From positions 1 through 64,000 of IMG/VR virus record IMGVR_UViG_3300046559_001153: a stretch of 64,000 nt of DNA, one strand, 5' to 3'. Of this stretch, positions 34,052 through 42,876 are shown piece by piece. Below the pieces are notes generated by a model that saw nothing but the letters and a program-made list of their open reading frames with translations, was not told the origin of the DNA and did not search any database. Made by a program: the position numbers and the translations under genes. Within the stretch, counting starts at the first letter, position 1, and every line of letters starts with the position of its first letter. Source of the stretch: a virus.

Positions 34052-35078
34052 GCGAGCGACGAAAACCGAAGAACTTCCCAATCAGCTGCACTTGCCTCTG
34101 GACGGCAAAGCCGATCTTTCCCCGGCCACCCAAATCCGAAGCGTATCGAGAGCCTTCCGCATCACGTTCAACGACATCGGCGGTAAGCGTCAACTTGACG
34201 ACAGTCAGAAGCTGCAGGTGTCGTCTGGATTTGACGCGAACATGGATCGCCTCGACTTGAGCAAGAAGCTCGTCAACGCCAAACACCCGGCCATCAAAAA
34301 GAAGAACGCAGCCAAATCGGAAATCCTGGCCTGCTTCAAATCAAGAACGCTACCCTACCCGGAAGCGGGCATCCGTCTGCTGCCGATACGATCTAAGGCG
34401 AGCGAAGAACAGTTGGCCGAGGTCGACTCGTTCACGACGCGTATCCGCGAACTGATCGAGAACTACTATTCAGCTGTGGCCGATCTACAGAATGAGTGGA
34501 CCAGCGTGGTCAACCAGGCCCGCAACGAACTGGGGACCCTGTTCAACGCGAACGACTACCCGACCAACGTGGTGGACCTGTTGACCTGCCACTTCGAACC
34601 GGTCAACGTTGAGTTGCCTGATTATTACAAGCATGTGTCGCCGGCAGAGTACAAGGCGGCCTGTGATCAGCTCAATCGCAAGTTCGAGGAAGCGGCTGAG
34701 ATGCAACGCGAGTTCGTTGCCAAGATGCTCAGCAACTCGGTCGAGCAGTTGGTCAAGTCGGTTACCGGTTTCCGAAAGGGCGAACAACGCTCGTTCCAGA
34801 ATTCGGTGGTAACCAACCTATTTGCCGCGTTCGACGAGTTCCGCGAGAAGACCAAGGTGTACGGAATTGGGGGTCGTGAGCTCGAGGATACAGTCGAACG
34901 GATTCGTGCTCTGCTGACCACCGACTCACGATCAAACAAGCTGCGTGCAGTTGACGTGCCGGATGAACTGCGTCGCGACGAGCAGTTCAGCAACCGGGTA
35001 ACGTCCGGCCTGCAAGAGCTGACCTCGCACCTGGCAACGCAGACCAGATCCCGCAGAACCCGTTTCCTCATGCGCTGA
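34020..35078 (+). CDS. Helical phage protein, DUF3150-like
   Basis: 352 residues from ATG 34020 (AGGAAA site). After a basic low-complexity start it has helix-rich segments (AKSEILACFKSRTLPYPEAG), a 'P.AGIRLLPI' turn, and a long coiled-coil-like region. The overall arrangement reminds me of DUF3150 phage proteins, but the match is weak. The C-terminus ends RRTRFLMR, loosely like the tag on the four genes near 43-45 kb. It may be a scaffold or nucleoprotein. Confidence 0.55.
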   Translation: MPATMSPPKNKRATKTEELPNQLHLPLDGKADLSPATQIRSVSRAFRITFNDIGGKRQLDDSQKLQVSSGFDANMDRLDLSKKLVNAKHPAIKKKNAAKSEILACFKSRTLPYPEAGIRLLPIRSKASEEQLAEVDSFTTRIRELIENYYSAVADLQNEWTSVVNQARNELGTLFNANDYPTNVVDLLTCHFEPVNVELPDYYKHVSPAEYKAACDQLNRKFEEAAEMQREFVAKMLSNSVEQLVKSVTGFRKGEQRSFQNSVVTNLFAAFDEFREKTKVYGIGGRELEDTVERIRALLTTDSRSNKLRAVDVPDELRRDEQFSNRVTSGLQELTSHLATQTRSRRTRFLMR

Positions 35079-35088
35079 AAGGCTGTCG

Positions 35089-35454
35089 ATGATGAAAACA
35101 AAAGGTGATCGTTTCATCGACGAGTTCTGGAGAGATTTCAGCGACTTGTCGAGATTCAAGATCTGCGAAGACCGTTGTGAGCCACTGAGAATCGTCTCTA
35201 TCGGTCTCGATACGGATATCGAGACGGGTGTCGTTCGACCGGCTATTACAGTTGAGCCGGCCGACGCCACCCCAGCCGACGTGGAAGGCAAACGGGTGAC
35301 TCTGCATGAGAACGTGCCAGTATACGATCCTGATTTTCATACGGCCGGAGAGCTGATCGAGATGTTGGTCGACACGCTCAAGTTGCCCGAGCCGGTCATT
35401 CGTGAACGGCTCAAGAAGGCCGGATTACTGGAGGACAGTCTTGACCAAACATGA
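35089..35454 (+). CDS. Hypothetical protein
   Basis: 121 residues (start at the first of two adjacent ATGs; GAAAGG site). Acidic, alternating strands and helices (RIVSIGLDTDIETGVVRP; PEPVIRERLKKAGLLEDSL). No family recognised. The 3' end overlaps the next gene's TTG start by 14 nt. Confidence 0.5.
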   Translation: MMKTKGDRFIDEFWRDFSDLSRFKICEDRCEPLRIVSIGLDTDIETGVVRPAITVEPADATPADVEGKRVTLHENVPVYDPDFHTAGELIEMLVDTLKLPEPVIRERLKKAGLLEDSLDQT

Positions 35455-35767
35455 GCTGCAGACGGTTTACGCAGTTTTTGGCACAACCTACGAAGAATAC
35501 GACGGCATCATGGTCAACGAATTTGACTACCTGGCCAGCGATTTGTATGCGGTGCAGGATGACGCGTTAGCTGAATTGGATCGCTTGCTGGAGCAGTTCT
35601 TCGCCGCTGAAGATCCGGTGAAATACGCAGACCCGGACATCATCGGTGATTGTTTCGGCGATTGGACGTGGGAAAAGCTGCGTATGTGTCCTGAATGGCA
35701 GGAGCCCTACGAGCTGAGGAAACTTACACTTCATCTGGAGAAAGTACAGTGCCCGGAGACAAAGTGA
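35441..35767 (+). CDS. Hypothetical acidic protein
   Basis: 108 residues from TTG 35441, chosen because GGAGGAC lies 5 nt upstream and longer starts lack a site. Strongly acidic and aromatic (FGTTYEEYDGIMVNEFDY). DNA mimicry or inhibitor roles can be imagined for such acidic small phage proteins, but nothing specific is seen. Confidence 0.5.
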   Translation: MTKHELQTVYAVFGTTYEEYDGIMVNEFDYLASDLYAVQDDALAELDRLLEQFFAAEDPVKYADPDIIGDCFGDWTWEKLRMCPEWQEPYELRKLTLHLEKVQCPETK

Positions 35768-36033
35768 TCGTACTCAACATCGCTAAGGGTGGTGCTGGGA
35801 AAATGCTCTATGACGAGGATCTCGATCTGGCCGCGGCAGGTCAAATCGAGATCAGTCGAGCTTCTCACGTAGAACCGACCGCCGACGGACAGTGGTCTGT
35901 GGACTTCTTGCCAATTGGCGTCAACCTGCAATTAGGCCCGTTCAAGCTGCGGTCAGAGGCCCTGGCAGCTGAACACAAGTGGCTGGATGACAATTACATC
36001 CGACCGTGGAAAGGTGATCGTGCTGAAACTTGA
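35749..36033 (+). CDS. Hypothetical protein
   Basis: 94 residues from GTG 35749 (GGAG site 9 nt upstream), overlapping the previous gene by 19 nt. A short N-terminal strand (DKVIVLNIAKGG) and a Lys/Trp-rich end (EHKWLDDNYIRPWKGD). No family recognised. Confidence 0.5.
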   Translation: MPGDKVIVLNIAKGGAGKMLYDEDLDLAAAGQIEISRASHVEPTADGQWSVDFLPIGVNLQLGPFKLRSEALAAEHKWLDDNYIRPWKGDRAET

Positions 36034-36334
36034 CCTATGCGATGGAAACATCGTTGTTGACACGGCTGATGGCAGTGGCTCAATCGGAAGCGATCTACCG
36101 GAAGCGTGCCCGGCCTGCGGGCACATGGCCTGCGAGTTTTACAGCTGTCCTGAGTCTCGAGCATCGCAGCCTCTTGACGCGGTCATTAGTCGACTTCAGT
36201 ACAACGCCGGTTGTGACGGAATCGAATCTCTCATTCTGGCTCTGGCTTGTGCCGGGTTTAACGTGGTTCATCCGGATTTCCAAACCGCTGTGCAGACAGC
36301 CCTTGATTCTGTCGCCAACCGTTTCGGAGACTGA
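36020..36334 (+). CDS. Small zinc-finger-like protein
   Basis: 104 residues from GTG 36020, preceded by GAAAGG. An acidic start is followed by EACPACGHMACEFYSCPE, four Cys and a His in 17 residues, a likely zinc knuckle, and then a helical domain (SRLQYNAGCDGIESLILALA). Overlaps the previous gene by 14 nt. Function unknown. Confidence 0.55.
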   Translation: MLKLDLCDGNIVVDTADGSGSIGSDLPEACPACGHMACEFYSCPESRASQPLDAVISRLQYNAGCDGIESLILALACAGFNVVHPDFQTAVQTALDSVANRFGD

Positions 36335-36336
36335 AA

Positions 36337-37227
36337 ATGGGACTGACCATTCATTGGGATTTGGAATTCGAAGGAGACAGACAAGAAGCCGTATGGATGA
36401 TGACCACGCTCGAGAATCGAGTTCGTGCTTTGCCGGTATTCCCGGCCCATCATGACTATGTCAACTTACGTTGCGGGCCGCCGGTGACTCGTGGTGGTGG
36501 ATTCGTAGATGGCGCCGTCACGGTGTATTACACCAGCCATTTTGGCGAATCTAAAAGCGAGTGGGTCAATCCCAAGTGGCACTGCGGCTTTCACGTTTTG
36601 CCTGGCGCGGGATGTGAGTCTCTTAATTTCGATCTCTACGAGTATCCAAAAACGGTTCGTGTGGCCACGTACTCGAATCACAAGCAATACCAGGTTGTGA
36701 AAGTCGGGCAGTCCGCCTTCAGCAGCTCCGGGTTTTGCAAGACTGTGTACGCTGGTAGTCCTGCGTCGGGTGGTAGCCCGGAGAACTTCTTGAAATGCCA
36801 TCTGCTTGTCTGCCGCGCGTTGGAGATAGCTTGCGAGCTGGGCTTCAAAGTTGACGTAAACGATGAGAGCGGATATTACGAGAACGAAAATCTGGATCTG
36901 CTCTTGCCGCAAGGCACGTCACTGCGGCGGGTCAGCGAATTGCCGGATGGCTGGTACCAGCGGCTCGATCCGGTCTTACGCCCAAACTATAAATTCGAAA
37001 AGCCCGAGGGCCCTGTTCGTCGTTTGACGAGGGCTGAGCGAGCCAACTACAGCGGCAACGACTACATCGGTTTTGAACCGTACAGCCCGGAAAAGTTCCC
37101 GGTCACAGGCCGCTTCTGGACTCGATCAGAACTCGATCTAGCTGACTACGACGTCACCCATTTAATCGATGCGTCTCCCGGTAGAAGAGCGCCTCGGATT
37201 TTGTTGCACAACTTTTCAAAAAGGTAA
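36337..37227 (+). CDS. Hypothetical protein, 'MGLTIHW' family
   Basis: 296 residues beginning MGLTIHWDLEFEGDRQEAVW, a start I recall from a widespread uncharacterised bacterial family often near AAA ATPase cassettes (recollection, not checked). The body is alpha/beta with many aromatic and Gly residues and several Cys/His (KWHCGFHVLPGAGC). The final codons (HNFSKR, stop) are built from an A/T dyad element. Function unknown. Confidence 0.55.
   Translation: MGLTIHWDLEFEGDRQEAVWMMTTLENRVRALPVFPAHHDYVNLRCGPPVTRGGGFVDGAVTVYYTSHFGESKSEWVNPKWHCGFHVLPGAGCESLNFDLYEYPKTVRVATYSNHKQYQVVKVGQSAFSSSGFCKTVYAGSPASGGSPENFLKCHLLVCRALEIACELGFKVDVNDESGYYENENLDLLLPQGTSLRRVSELPDGWYQRLDPVLRPNYKFEKPEGPVRRLTRAERANYSGNDYIGFEPYSPEKFPVTGRFWTRSELDLADYDVTHLIDASPGRRAPRILLHNFSKR
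37209..37226. repeat. A/T dyad element, copy 4
   Basis: CAACTTTTCAAAAAGGTA, forming the last codons (Asn-Phe-Ser-Lys-Arg) and overlapping the stop codon of the upstream gene. The 49.8-kb copy gives the same peptide end. Confidence 0.8.
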
Positions 37228-37248
37228 CTACATGAAGCAGGAAGTTCG

Positions 37249-38085
37249 TTGAGCAGTCTGCCGATCCTTAACCTGATCAGCAACCAAAACTCTAAGCTGG
37301 GCCCCAACGTCTGGGGTTTCAGCTTGCCGGCCGTTACGACTTGTCCAGGCAGCACAGCCCTCTGTAGGAGCCTGTGCTACGCCACACGGGGGCATTTCTC
37401 CTGGCCGGCAATGAAGAAAAAATTCCGTCGACAACTGGCGCTTGTGCGCAAGGGTCGATGGACGCAACTGCTTGAACACCAGTTGCGAGAAAATGGTGTG
37501 CGTACACTCCGCGTTCACGTGAGTGGCGATTTCTTTGACGCACCCTACATTCGTGAGTGGACCAAACTTGTCCGCCGAAACAGGCGTATTCAGTTCTTCG
37601 CGTACACGCGATCACACCGAGTCGCCAAGCTCCTGCCACTGCTTCTGCAGCTTGGCCGAGAGCCCAACTTTGTCCTGCACTTCTCGTATGACAAGGAAAC
37701 CGGTAGTCCCAAAATGTACCGCGGAATTCATTCCGCCTACATGATGATCGACGACCATGATTTGCCCGGCGCCCAGACAGACATTGTCTTCAGGGTAAGG
37801 CCGAAAACTGTAATGAAGCACACAACGGATGGATTGCTTGTTTGTCCCGTCGAGAACGGCGTGACGAACACGGCAGAGAAAAAGGGTTTGAGCTGCAGTA
37901 CATGTCAGATCTGCTTCTCTGCTCCGAAACTTCAAAAGCTGAAAAGGAAATTCTGCTATGTCAGTCGATCCCACAGAAGCCCCGAGACGCGAGCTTGTAG
38001 CCGAGCTAAACCAAGGCCCAGGCGACCGGTCCGCAGTCGAAGGCCAACACGGACAGTGTTGGAACACGCGGGAGCTGCAGACTGA
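37249..38085 (+). CDS. GP88-family protein
   Basis: 278 residues from TTG 37249, preceded by AGGAAG and by a 6-codon ATG mini-frame (MKQEVR) that ends at the same point. The N-terminus NSKLGPNVWGFSLPAVTTCP, then CRSLCYATRGHF, is the Cys-rich signature of the 'gene product 88' family of mycobacteriophages and others. A second Cys group (SCSTCQICF) follows. The family's biochemistry is unknown; a metal or iron-sulphur site is plausible. The last ~43 residues are Arg/Pro-rich and overlap the next gene in another frame. Confidence 0.7.
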   Translation: MSSLPILNLISNQNSKLGPNVWGFSLPAVTTCPGSTALCRSLCYATRGHFSWPAMKKKFRRQLALVRKGRWTQLLEHQLRENGVRTLRVHVSGDFFDAPYIREWTKLVRRNRRIQFFAYTRSHRVAKLLPLLLQLGREPNFVLHFSYDKETGSPKMYRGIHSAYMMIDDHDLPGAQTDIVFRVRPKTVMKHTTDGLLVCPVENGVTNTAEKKGLSCSTCQICFSAPKLQKLKRKFCYVSRSHRSPETRACSRAKPRPRRPVRSRRPTRTVLEHAGAAD

Positions 38086-38212
38086 CTTCGCGGTTTTGAC
38101 TTATCTGGCCCCGTTTGTCCACGTACGACGCCGGACGGACGGGGTAAAAGGCACGATGATGTTTACCTGCCATCCAAGGCTCTATTTCCAGTTTGAGCCA
38201 GATGACACGTAG
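37958..38212 (+). CDS. Hypothetical small protein
   Basis: 84 residues from ATG 37958 with an AAAGGAAA site. Starts MSVDPTEAPRRELVAELNQG and ends in a beta-rich segment (FVHVRRRTDGVKGTMMF; HPRLYFQFEPDDT). It overlaps the 3' end of the GP88-family gene by 128 nt in another frame; the coherent strand pattern favours this frame over the Arg-rich tail of its neighbour. Confidence 0.55.
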   Translation: MSVDPTEAPRRELVAELNQGPGDRSAVEGQHGQCWNTRELQTDFAVLTYLAPFVHVRRRTDGVKGTMMFTCHPRLYFQFEPDDT

Positions 38213-38338
38213 AGCAACCGCAGGCTTCCAGGCTGCCCCGGTGGCAGCCTGGTGGCCCGTTGCGGGTCTTATCGGGCGTTCGGACGGTCCGACGCGTCGT
38301 GGGGCATCCTAGAGCGTTGTTAAGATAGGGGGTTTGAG
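38213..38338 (+). other. GC-rich structured intergenic region
   Basis: No gene. It holds a perfect 10-bp hairpin CCAGGCTGCC-CCGGT-GGCAGCCTGG (38228-38252), then CCCG-TTG-CGGG, and then an imperfect stem GCGTTCGGAC/GTCCGACGC. No T tract follows any of them, so they are not obvious intrinsic terminators. They may form an mRNA leader or small RNA. Confidence 0.5.
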
Positions 38339-38626
38339 ATGGATATACCAGATCTGAAACTGAAGGCGTATGACCTGAAAGAGATGGAACCCGGATACAT
38401 TCACGGGCGTATCGATATCGGGCACACGTCACTGCACCTTGAGATGGTTCAGGTCATGGACGACGAAACCGAAGACGGTCCGGCTCAAGTGACCTGCGGT
38501 AGCGACGTGAATAACGACAGGTACGAAAGCCTGATGCACGTTCATTCCGGTGACGGCAAGGGCTACGAGACGATCTCGTGGGACGGCCGAGACTGGGTGA
38601 TCTACATTTTTCCGTTTGCGAGGTAG
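38339..38626 (+). CDS. Hypothetical small protein
   Basis: 95 residues, acidic, beta-rich (HGRIDIGHTSLHLEMVQVMD; SWDGRDWVIYIFPFAR). No family recognised. Preceded by a GGGGG-containing site and the structured gap, and followed by an A/T dyad shared with the convergent gene on the other strand. Confidence 0.5.
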   Translation: MDIPDLKLKAYDLKEMEPGYIHGRIDIGHTSLHLEMVQVMDDETEDGPAQVTCGSDVNNDRYESLMHVHSGDGKGYETISWDGRDWVIYIFPFAR

Positions 38627-38629
38627 CCG

Positions 38630-38647
38630 TAACTTTTCAAAAAGTTA
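38630..38647. repeat. A/T dyad element, copy 5
   Basis: TAACTTTTCAAAAAGTTA between two convergent genes. It includes the stop codon of the minus-strand gene, so it lies at the 3' end of transcripts from both sides. Confidence 0.85.
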
Positions 38648-39850
38648 AACGGGAGCCTGGACCTCGGCCAGCTTCTTGAGCTGTTCGGTGCTGAAGCCGA
38701 CCGGTCGGTAGGCGGCCTGCTTGATCACGGGGAAAATCCCACTGTCGCGCAACAGCTGGTCAAACAGGTGAGCATCCGGTTGGGGCAGAGTGGCTGCAAC
38801 TTCAGCCATCTTTTCCGGGTCGACATGCAACCCACTGCGAACGGCATCCACGATGTCATCCCCGAACACGGCGTGCAGATCGTCAAGCGGAACCCGCTCA
38901 AAGTCCTTCATCGCGTAGATCGAACCGGTAGTTGTCGCACAGTGCGAGTCTCGCCATTCGGCCACCTTGGTGATGGTCACGCCAAAACAAGCTTCTTCGG
39001 GTCGCAGAATGTTCTCGGTGTAACGACCAGACAGTCCGATCGCCTTGTCGACTTCGTCGAGAACTTGAGCGATCTTGAACTGCATATCCCTGTTGACTGC
39101 CAACGACGGCAGATTCTCTGTCGCATCGGCCAGCTTGGTCAGTCGTTCTCTCGTTGCCGATTCCTTGGCCAGTCGGGCACGCGTGCGGATGGCCGCGGCG
39201 ACGTGCTTGCCGGTGGACATCCCGCGGCAGGCGTGTTGTTCAAGCGGCTCGTACGCGTCTTCCAGGTCGGTACCCAGATCGGTTGCCCGTTTGAGAATCT
39301 TGTCGGCCACGACGTGTCGGTCGTTGAAAGCAAACGAATCGCGATACTGCAGGAACCAGTCGGCGGCCGCTTTGACTTCGTTGACGTTACGCAGTGGCAT
39401 GCGACGGGTCTTGGCGCCGGTAGCCTCGTCCACCCAGACGTAGGCGAACTGGCTGTCCGGCAATTGGTCACTCGCATCCTTGTAGAGCTCAGTGTGACGG
39501 ACGCGAATAGCGTCACAATGGGCCTTGATTCCGAAGTGCGAGGCTGATTTGGCCAATCGCTCATCGACCCAGGATGCTTCCTTGGTCGTGTATTCAGATC
39601 GTTTTTCGGTGAAGAAGAGCGAGCTCAACCATGTCTCCGCCGCCGTCTTGCAGGGGAACAGTCGGCGAACCGGATCACCATACACATTGACTGGCGGACG
39701 AGATGGTTGCAAAATTGTTTCAGCTGTCTTCTCGCTCTCCCCGGCTAGATAGGCCGTGACGAAGGCCGGAGCCGAATAGAGTTTACTCAGGCGATGCCAT
39801 TCGCGGCCCTGGGGATCGTGTGCGTGATCGAAAAGCGTCGCGTCAGCCAT
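38645..39850 (-). CDS. Hypothetical protein on the minus strand
   Basis: 401 residues, starting MADATLFDHAHDPQGREWHR with a GAGG site 6-7 nt upstream. Largely helical with charged surfaces (TGKHVAAAIRTRARLAKES; RLTKLADATENLPSLAVN). No signature I can name. It and the terminase are the only minus-strand genes in the window, so it may belong to the same expression class, for example a head or packaging protein, by orientation only. The 24-nt gap to the divergent primase-like gene leaves little room for separate promoters. Confidence 0.6.
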   Translation of the reverse strand: MADATLFDHAHDPQGREWHRLSKLYSAPAFVTAYLAGESEKTAETILQPSRPPVNVYGDPVRRLFPCKTAAETWLSSLFFTEKRSEYTTKEASWVDERLAKSASHFGIKAHCDAIRVRHTELYKDASDQLPDSQFAYVWVDEATGAKTRRMPLRNVNEVKAAADWFLQYRDSFAFNDRHVVADKILKRATDLGTDLEDAYEPLEQHACRGMSTGKHVAAAIRTRARLAKESATRERLTKLADATENLPSLAVNRDMQFKIAQVLDEVDKAIGLSGRYTENILRPEEACFGVTITKVAEWRDSHCATTTGSIYAMKDFERVPLDDLHAVFGDDIVDAVRSGLHVDPEKMAEVAATLPQPDAHLFDQLLRDSGIFPVIKQAAYRPVGFSTEQLKKLAEVQAPV

Positions 39851-39874
39851 TTTGACCTCGAAGCGAGAACTGAA

Positions 39875-42601
39875 ATGATCGAGTTGGGTTCACAGACCAA
39901 AGTCATCCACAAGAGTAAGCTCGTATCGCCCGACGTCAAGCTTGCCATTTCAGAAGTTCTGATGGCACTTGGGCTCCCGTCCGGGCCCAACGTTCTGCAG
40001 TCAAGCATAACCTGTCCGTTTTGCGATCACAAGCAATTCTACCTCTACTTGCTCTCCGACGGGGGCCATTGGCACTACTGTTTCGACTGCAAACGTAAGG
40101 GCGATCTGGTCGAGCTGGCGGCCGGTATCTGGCAATTGCCGATTCGAGACACGCTGGCCAGACTTCGAGACATGGCCTTGTTCACCGATACTCGAGCGTT
40201 AGACGCCATCATGCAAAATGAAAAAGAGATGGATCCGTGGAAGTATCGCCAGGCTATTATGGCTTTCTGGGAAACAGCGTCAGAACGCGCCCGGACCGGT
40301 AGTGGTGGGTCAACTCTCGGCGACCTGCGAAACAAATTGGGGATTCGACGTCTCGGCCAACGCCCTGACGTCTGGGCTGCCGGGCTCGGCCAACTGTTTG
40401 GCGAGACCACAGCAAAAGAGGCCCGAGCTCTAGCCCACCCAATTGAAGATTTTGCTGGCCAGAAGAGGATGCGAAGACGAGAGTGGAAGAATGTCCTTGT
40501 CTTGCCGTACTGCCAAGTACCCGAACATATTAGCGCGTTCCTGTTTGTAGGGCGGGAAGGGAAACAATCTCGAGGCGATCACAACTACCAGCCCCTAACA
40601 GCCCGCACGTACGACGAGGCGCCCGACGCCGGCTTGTGGGGGATGTCAACAGCCTGGACAGCCGGAGACGGCTGGCACGACTGCGTGCTGGCCCTCGAGG
40701 ATCCTGTTCTTGCTTTGAGATTGCAGCAACAGCATCTGTTGGCAAATCGTCTTCCGGTCCCCATCGTGTGCTGGTACGACAACGGAGCAATTAAATCGAC
40801 ACAGTGCTGGCGGACATTGCGGGGCAAAAGGGTTATCTTCGTCGCCGACACGTTGACACCCCGGCTGATGCAGCAAGTCAAAATTGCTCGCGGCGAACTT
40901 GTTATCTACGACACGACGTACGACGCCACGCGATTCTGGAAAGACACGTCGGCCAAAGACATGGTCCATCAGTTTTCGGCTACAGCCAAACCTTTAGGTG
41001 AGGCGATCGCTGACTGGCTGCGAACAGCCAAAGCCGTGGAGATAGAGGAACTTTGCCTGGCCTGCGAACGTGCCAATTTTGATCTGGAAGCCGAGTTAAA
41101 GGCGATCAACCGTCCTTTACTGGAAAGAGCCCGACAGTCGGCCGGGAAGACCGCTAACCGGCTGCCAACCATCCAGTTATCGAGAGACACTAAAGTCAAG
41201 CTCGCCATTACGGAATGCGAAAACGAATGGTTGATCAGTTCGCAGCGAACTAAGACCCAGGATGTCGGTTGTAACTGCGTCCTGCGAATCGACCGGACGA
41301 TTTTCTGCCCGGGGCTGGACTCCCCTATTTACGCCGGCCGAGTGTTATACAAAAAGGACGTCATCGACTTCCAGGTTTTGTCGTCGAGACTGGTTAAGGT
41401 CAAGTCTTGCCGATTGTGGCTGGCCAAGTTGCTATTGAAGCGTTTGGGGATCCCTCTTCAGGTCGATCGACGAATTGCCGGGGAGCTGCTGAAAATCGCG
41501 TTGATGTTCAGGCAGCCCGAACGGGTTGACAGTTCGCCGAGAGTGGGCTGGATCAATGACGGACAGCAATTTCAATTGCCCAATCTGACAATTGGAAGTT
41601 CCATTCAGACTCGACTCGTGAGGACGCGACTCGTTCCCGGCTTGAAATTCAAGAAGGTCGAACAACCTGATTTCTCCGGCATGAGAAACAATGAGTCGTC
41701 GCACGCGTTCTGGGCCCTCTTGTCGCTCGGTCTGGCCAACATCATTGCACCGCTACACGGGAAAGAGACAGCCGGGATAGGTCTTCTCGGTAAGGGCGCA
41801 TCTGAAATGGGCAGGTTAGTCGCTGAACACGCATTGGGGATAGCCCCGTTCCGCGGCGTGAGCAGCCTGGGTGAAACGACCGGGAAGATCAGAAAATTGG
41901 AATCGAGACACGCCTGGCCGGTCTACACGGACAAGGCCAGCGAGCAACCGTTTTACAAGCCGTGGCTCCAGTTGTACGGCGTTTCGAAAAACGCCATCGT
42001 ACCGCTCAGCCCGCGTTTGTCGAAGGGTTTGCCTCTTCTCGCCGCCTGGCGACTTGTGACAATCGAAGAGCCTCTCCGCGAGATGGCCTGGATGCGAACT
42101 GAGGGCGAAAAAATAGTTCCCTCCTACCTGGAACACATTTGTCAGAATCAGGTTCAGTTCAATCTTCGCAAGCACTGGGCCAAGGTCATCCTGGAAGATC
42201 TAGCTGAGTGGGTCGGTGAGCGCGAGGGCGATCCCGGGTGTGTGCTGGCTGCTACCAAATACTGGCGGCTCGACTTACCAGCCTCGCAGGGGAAGGCTGT
42301 ACTGGATGTTCTTTTAGCTGGCTACATGTCCGATCGAATAAGCAATGTCCGTATTGAATTTGAACGCACAGTCCGGCTTGGTGTTTTTACAGTAGAAAAT
42401 GAGTCTGAACGTTACCTGATCGTGCCACCGTCTGCCTTCATCAAGTCGGCCGACCGATTGGGACTTGGCGTACTCTCTCCGGCCATAGCCGAGAAAGCTC
42501 TCGCCGATGCTGGCTACCTGTTGGGGCATCAAACCACGGGCCCGCGAACTGGGTGGCGAGTAAATCTGGACGTCTGGAACGATTGTTTGAAAGGATTATA
42601 G
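39875..42601 (+). CDS. CHC2-zinc-finger primase/helicase-like protein
   Basis: 908 residues from ATG 39875 (an upstream in-frame start would overlap the divergent gene). Residues ~45-85 form a CHC2-type zinc finger (TCPFCDHKQFYLYLL, then HYCFDCKRKGDLVELA), as in DnaG-like primases. Residues ~270-350 have a Toprim-like alternation (VLALEDPVLALR; RGKRVIFVADTLTP). Near residue 634, AGIGLLGKGASEMG resembles a P-loop, but Gly replaces the Ser/Thr after Lys. It may be a diverged primase-helicase. The window also encodes a separate, more typical primase, so the two proteins probably have different jobs. Confidence 0.6.
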   Translation: MIELGSQTKVIHKSKLVSPDVKLAISEVLMALGLPSGPNVLQSSITCPFCDHKQFYLYLLSDGGHWHYCFDCKRKGDLVELAAGIWQLPIRDTLARLRDMALFTDTRALDAIMQNEKEMDPWKYRQAIMAFWETASERARTGSGGSTLGDLRNKLGIRRLGQRPDVWAAGLGQLFGETTAKEARALAHPIEDFAGQKRMRRREWKNVLVLPYCQVPEHISAFLFVGREGKQSRGDHNYQPLTARTYDEAPDAGLWGMSTAWTAGDGWHDCVLALEDPVLALRLQQQHLLANRLPVPIVCWYDNGAIKSTQCWRTLRGKRVIFVADTLTPRLMQQVKIARGELVIYDTTYDATRFWKDTSAKDMVHQFSATAKPLGEAIADWLRTAKAVEIEELCLACERANFDLEAELKAINRPLLERARQSAGKTANRLPTIQLSRDTKVKLAITECENEWLISSQRTKTQDVGCNCVLRIDRTIFCPGLDSPIYAGRVLYKKDVIDFQVLSSRLVKVKSCRLWLAKLLLKRLGIPLQVDRRIAGELLKIALMFRQPERVDSSPRVGWINDGQQFQLPNLTIGSSIQTRLVRTRLVPGLKFKKVEQPDFSGMRNNESSHAFWALLSLGLANIIAPLHGKETAGIGLLGKGASEMGRLVAEHALGIAPFRGVSSLGETTGKIRKLESRHAWPVYTDKASEQPFYKPWLQLYGVSKNAIVPLSPRLSKGLPLLAAWRLVTIEEPLREMAWMRTEGEKIVPSYLEHICQNQVQFNLRKHWAKVILEDLAEWVGEREGDPGCVLAATKYWRLDLPASQGKAVLDVLLAGYMSDRISNVRIEFERTVRLGVFTVENESERYLIVPPSAFIKSADRLGLGVLSPAIAEKALADAGYLLGHQTTGPRTGWRVNLDVWNDCLKGL

Positions 42602-42603
42602 GG

Positions 42604-42876
42604 ATGTTGACGCAGATTCACGTGAACCAACATGTCATTCGAAAAAACAAGAAAACGGGGAAACGGGCGCCTGTGCTGACGGTCAAAACGTCTAAAGGCG
42701 TTCTACGAGGAAACAGAGTCATAGCGCCGGGGTTTGAGGTGGTCTACCAGCCTGACGATCCGTTGAGCTGCGGTGCTCACGTCTGGGTCGAGACAACTGA
42801 TGATGTTGTTGTTCAGCAGAGAACGAGAACCAAGCGACGTCGATGCCAGCGAGTCCCTGTCAAACCGAAGGATTAG
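42604..42876 (+). CDS. Small basic protein
   Basis: 90 residues from ATG 42604, directly after the primase-like gene. Highly basic at both ends (RKNKKTGKRAPVLTVKTSKG; RTRTKRRRCQRVPVKPKD) with a compact central beta segment, suggesting nucleic-acid binding. It does not carry the C-terminal tag of the next four genes but ends where the first of them begins. Confidence 0.55.
   Translation: MLTQIHVNQHVIRKNKKTGKRAPVLTVKTSKGVLRGNRVIAPGFEVVYQPDDPLSCGAHVWVETTDDVVVQQRTRTKRRRCQRVPVKPKD

Noticed and set aside
38768-39547. 259-codon + strand frame
   Set aside because: Antisense to the minus-strand 401-residue gene, Cys/Gly/Arg-rich shadow composition.
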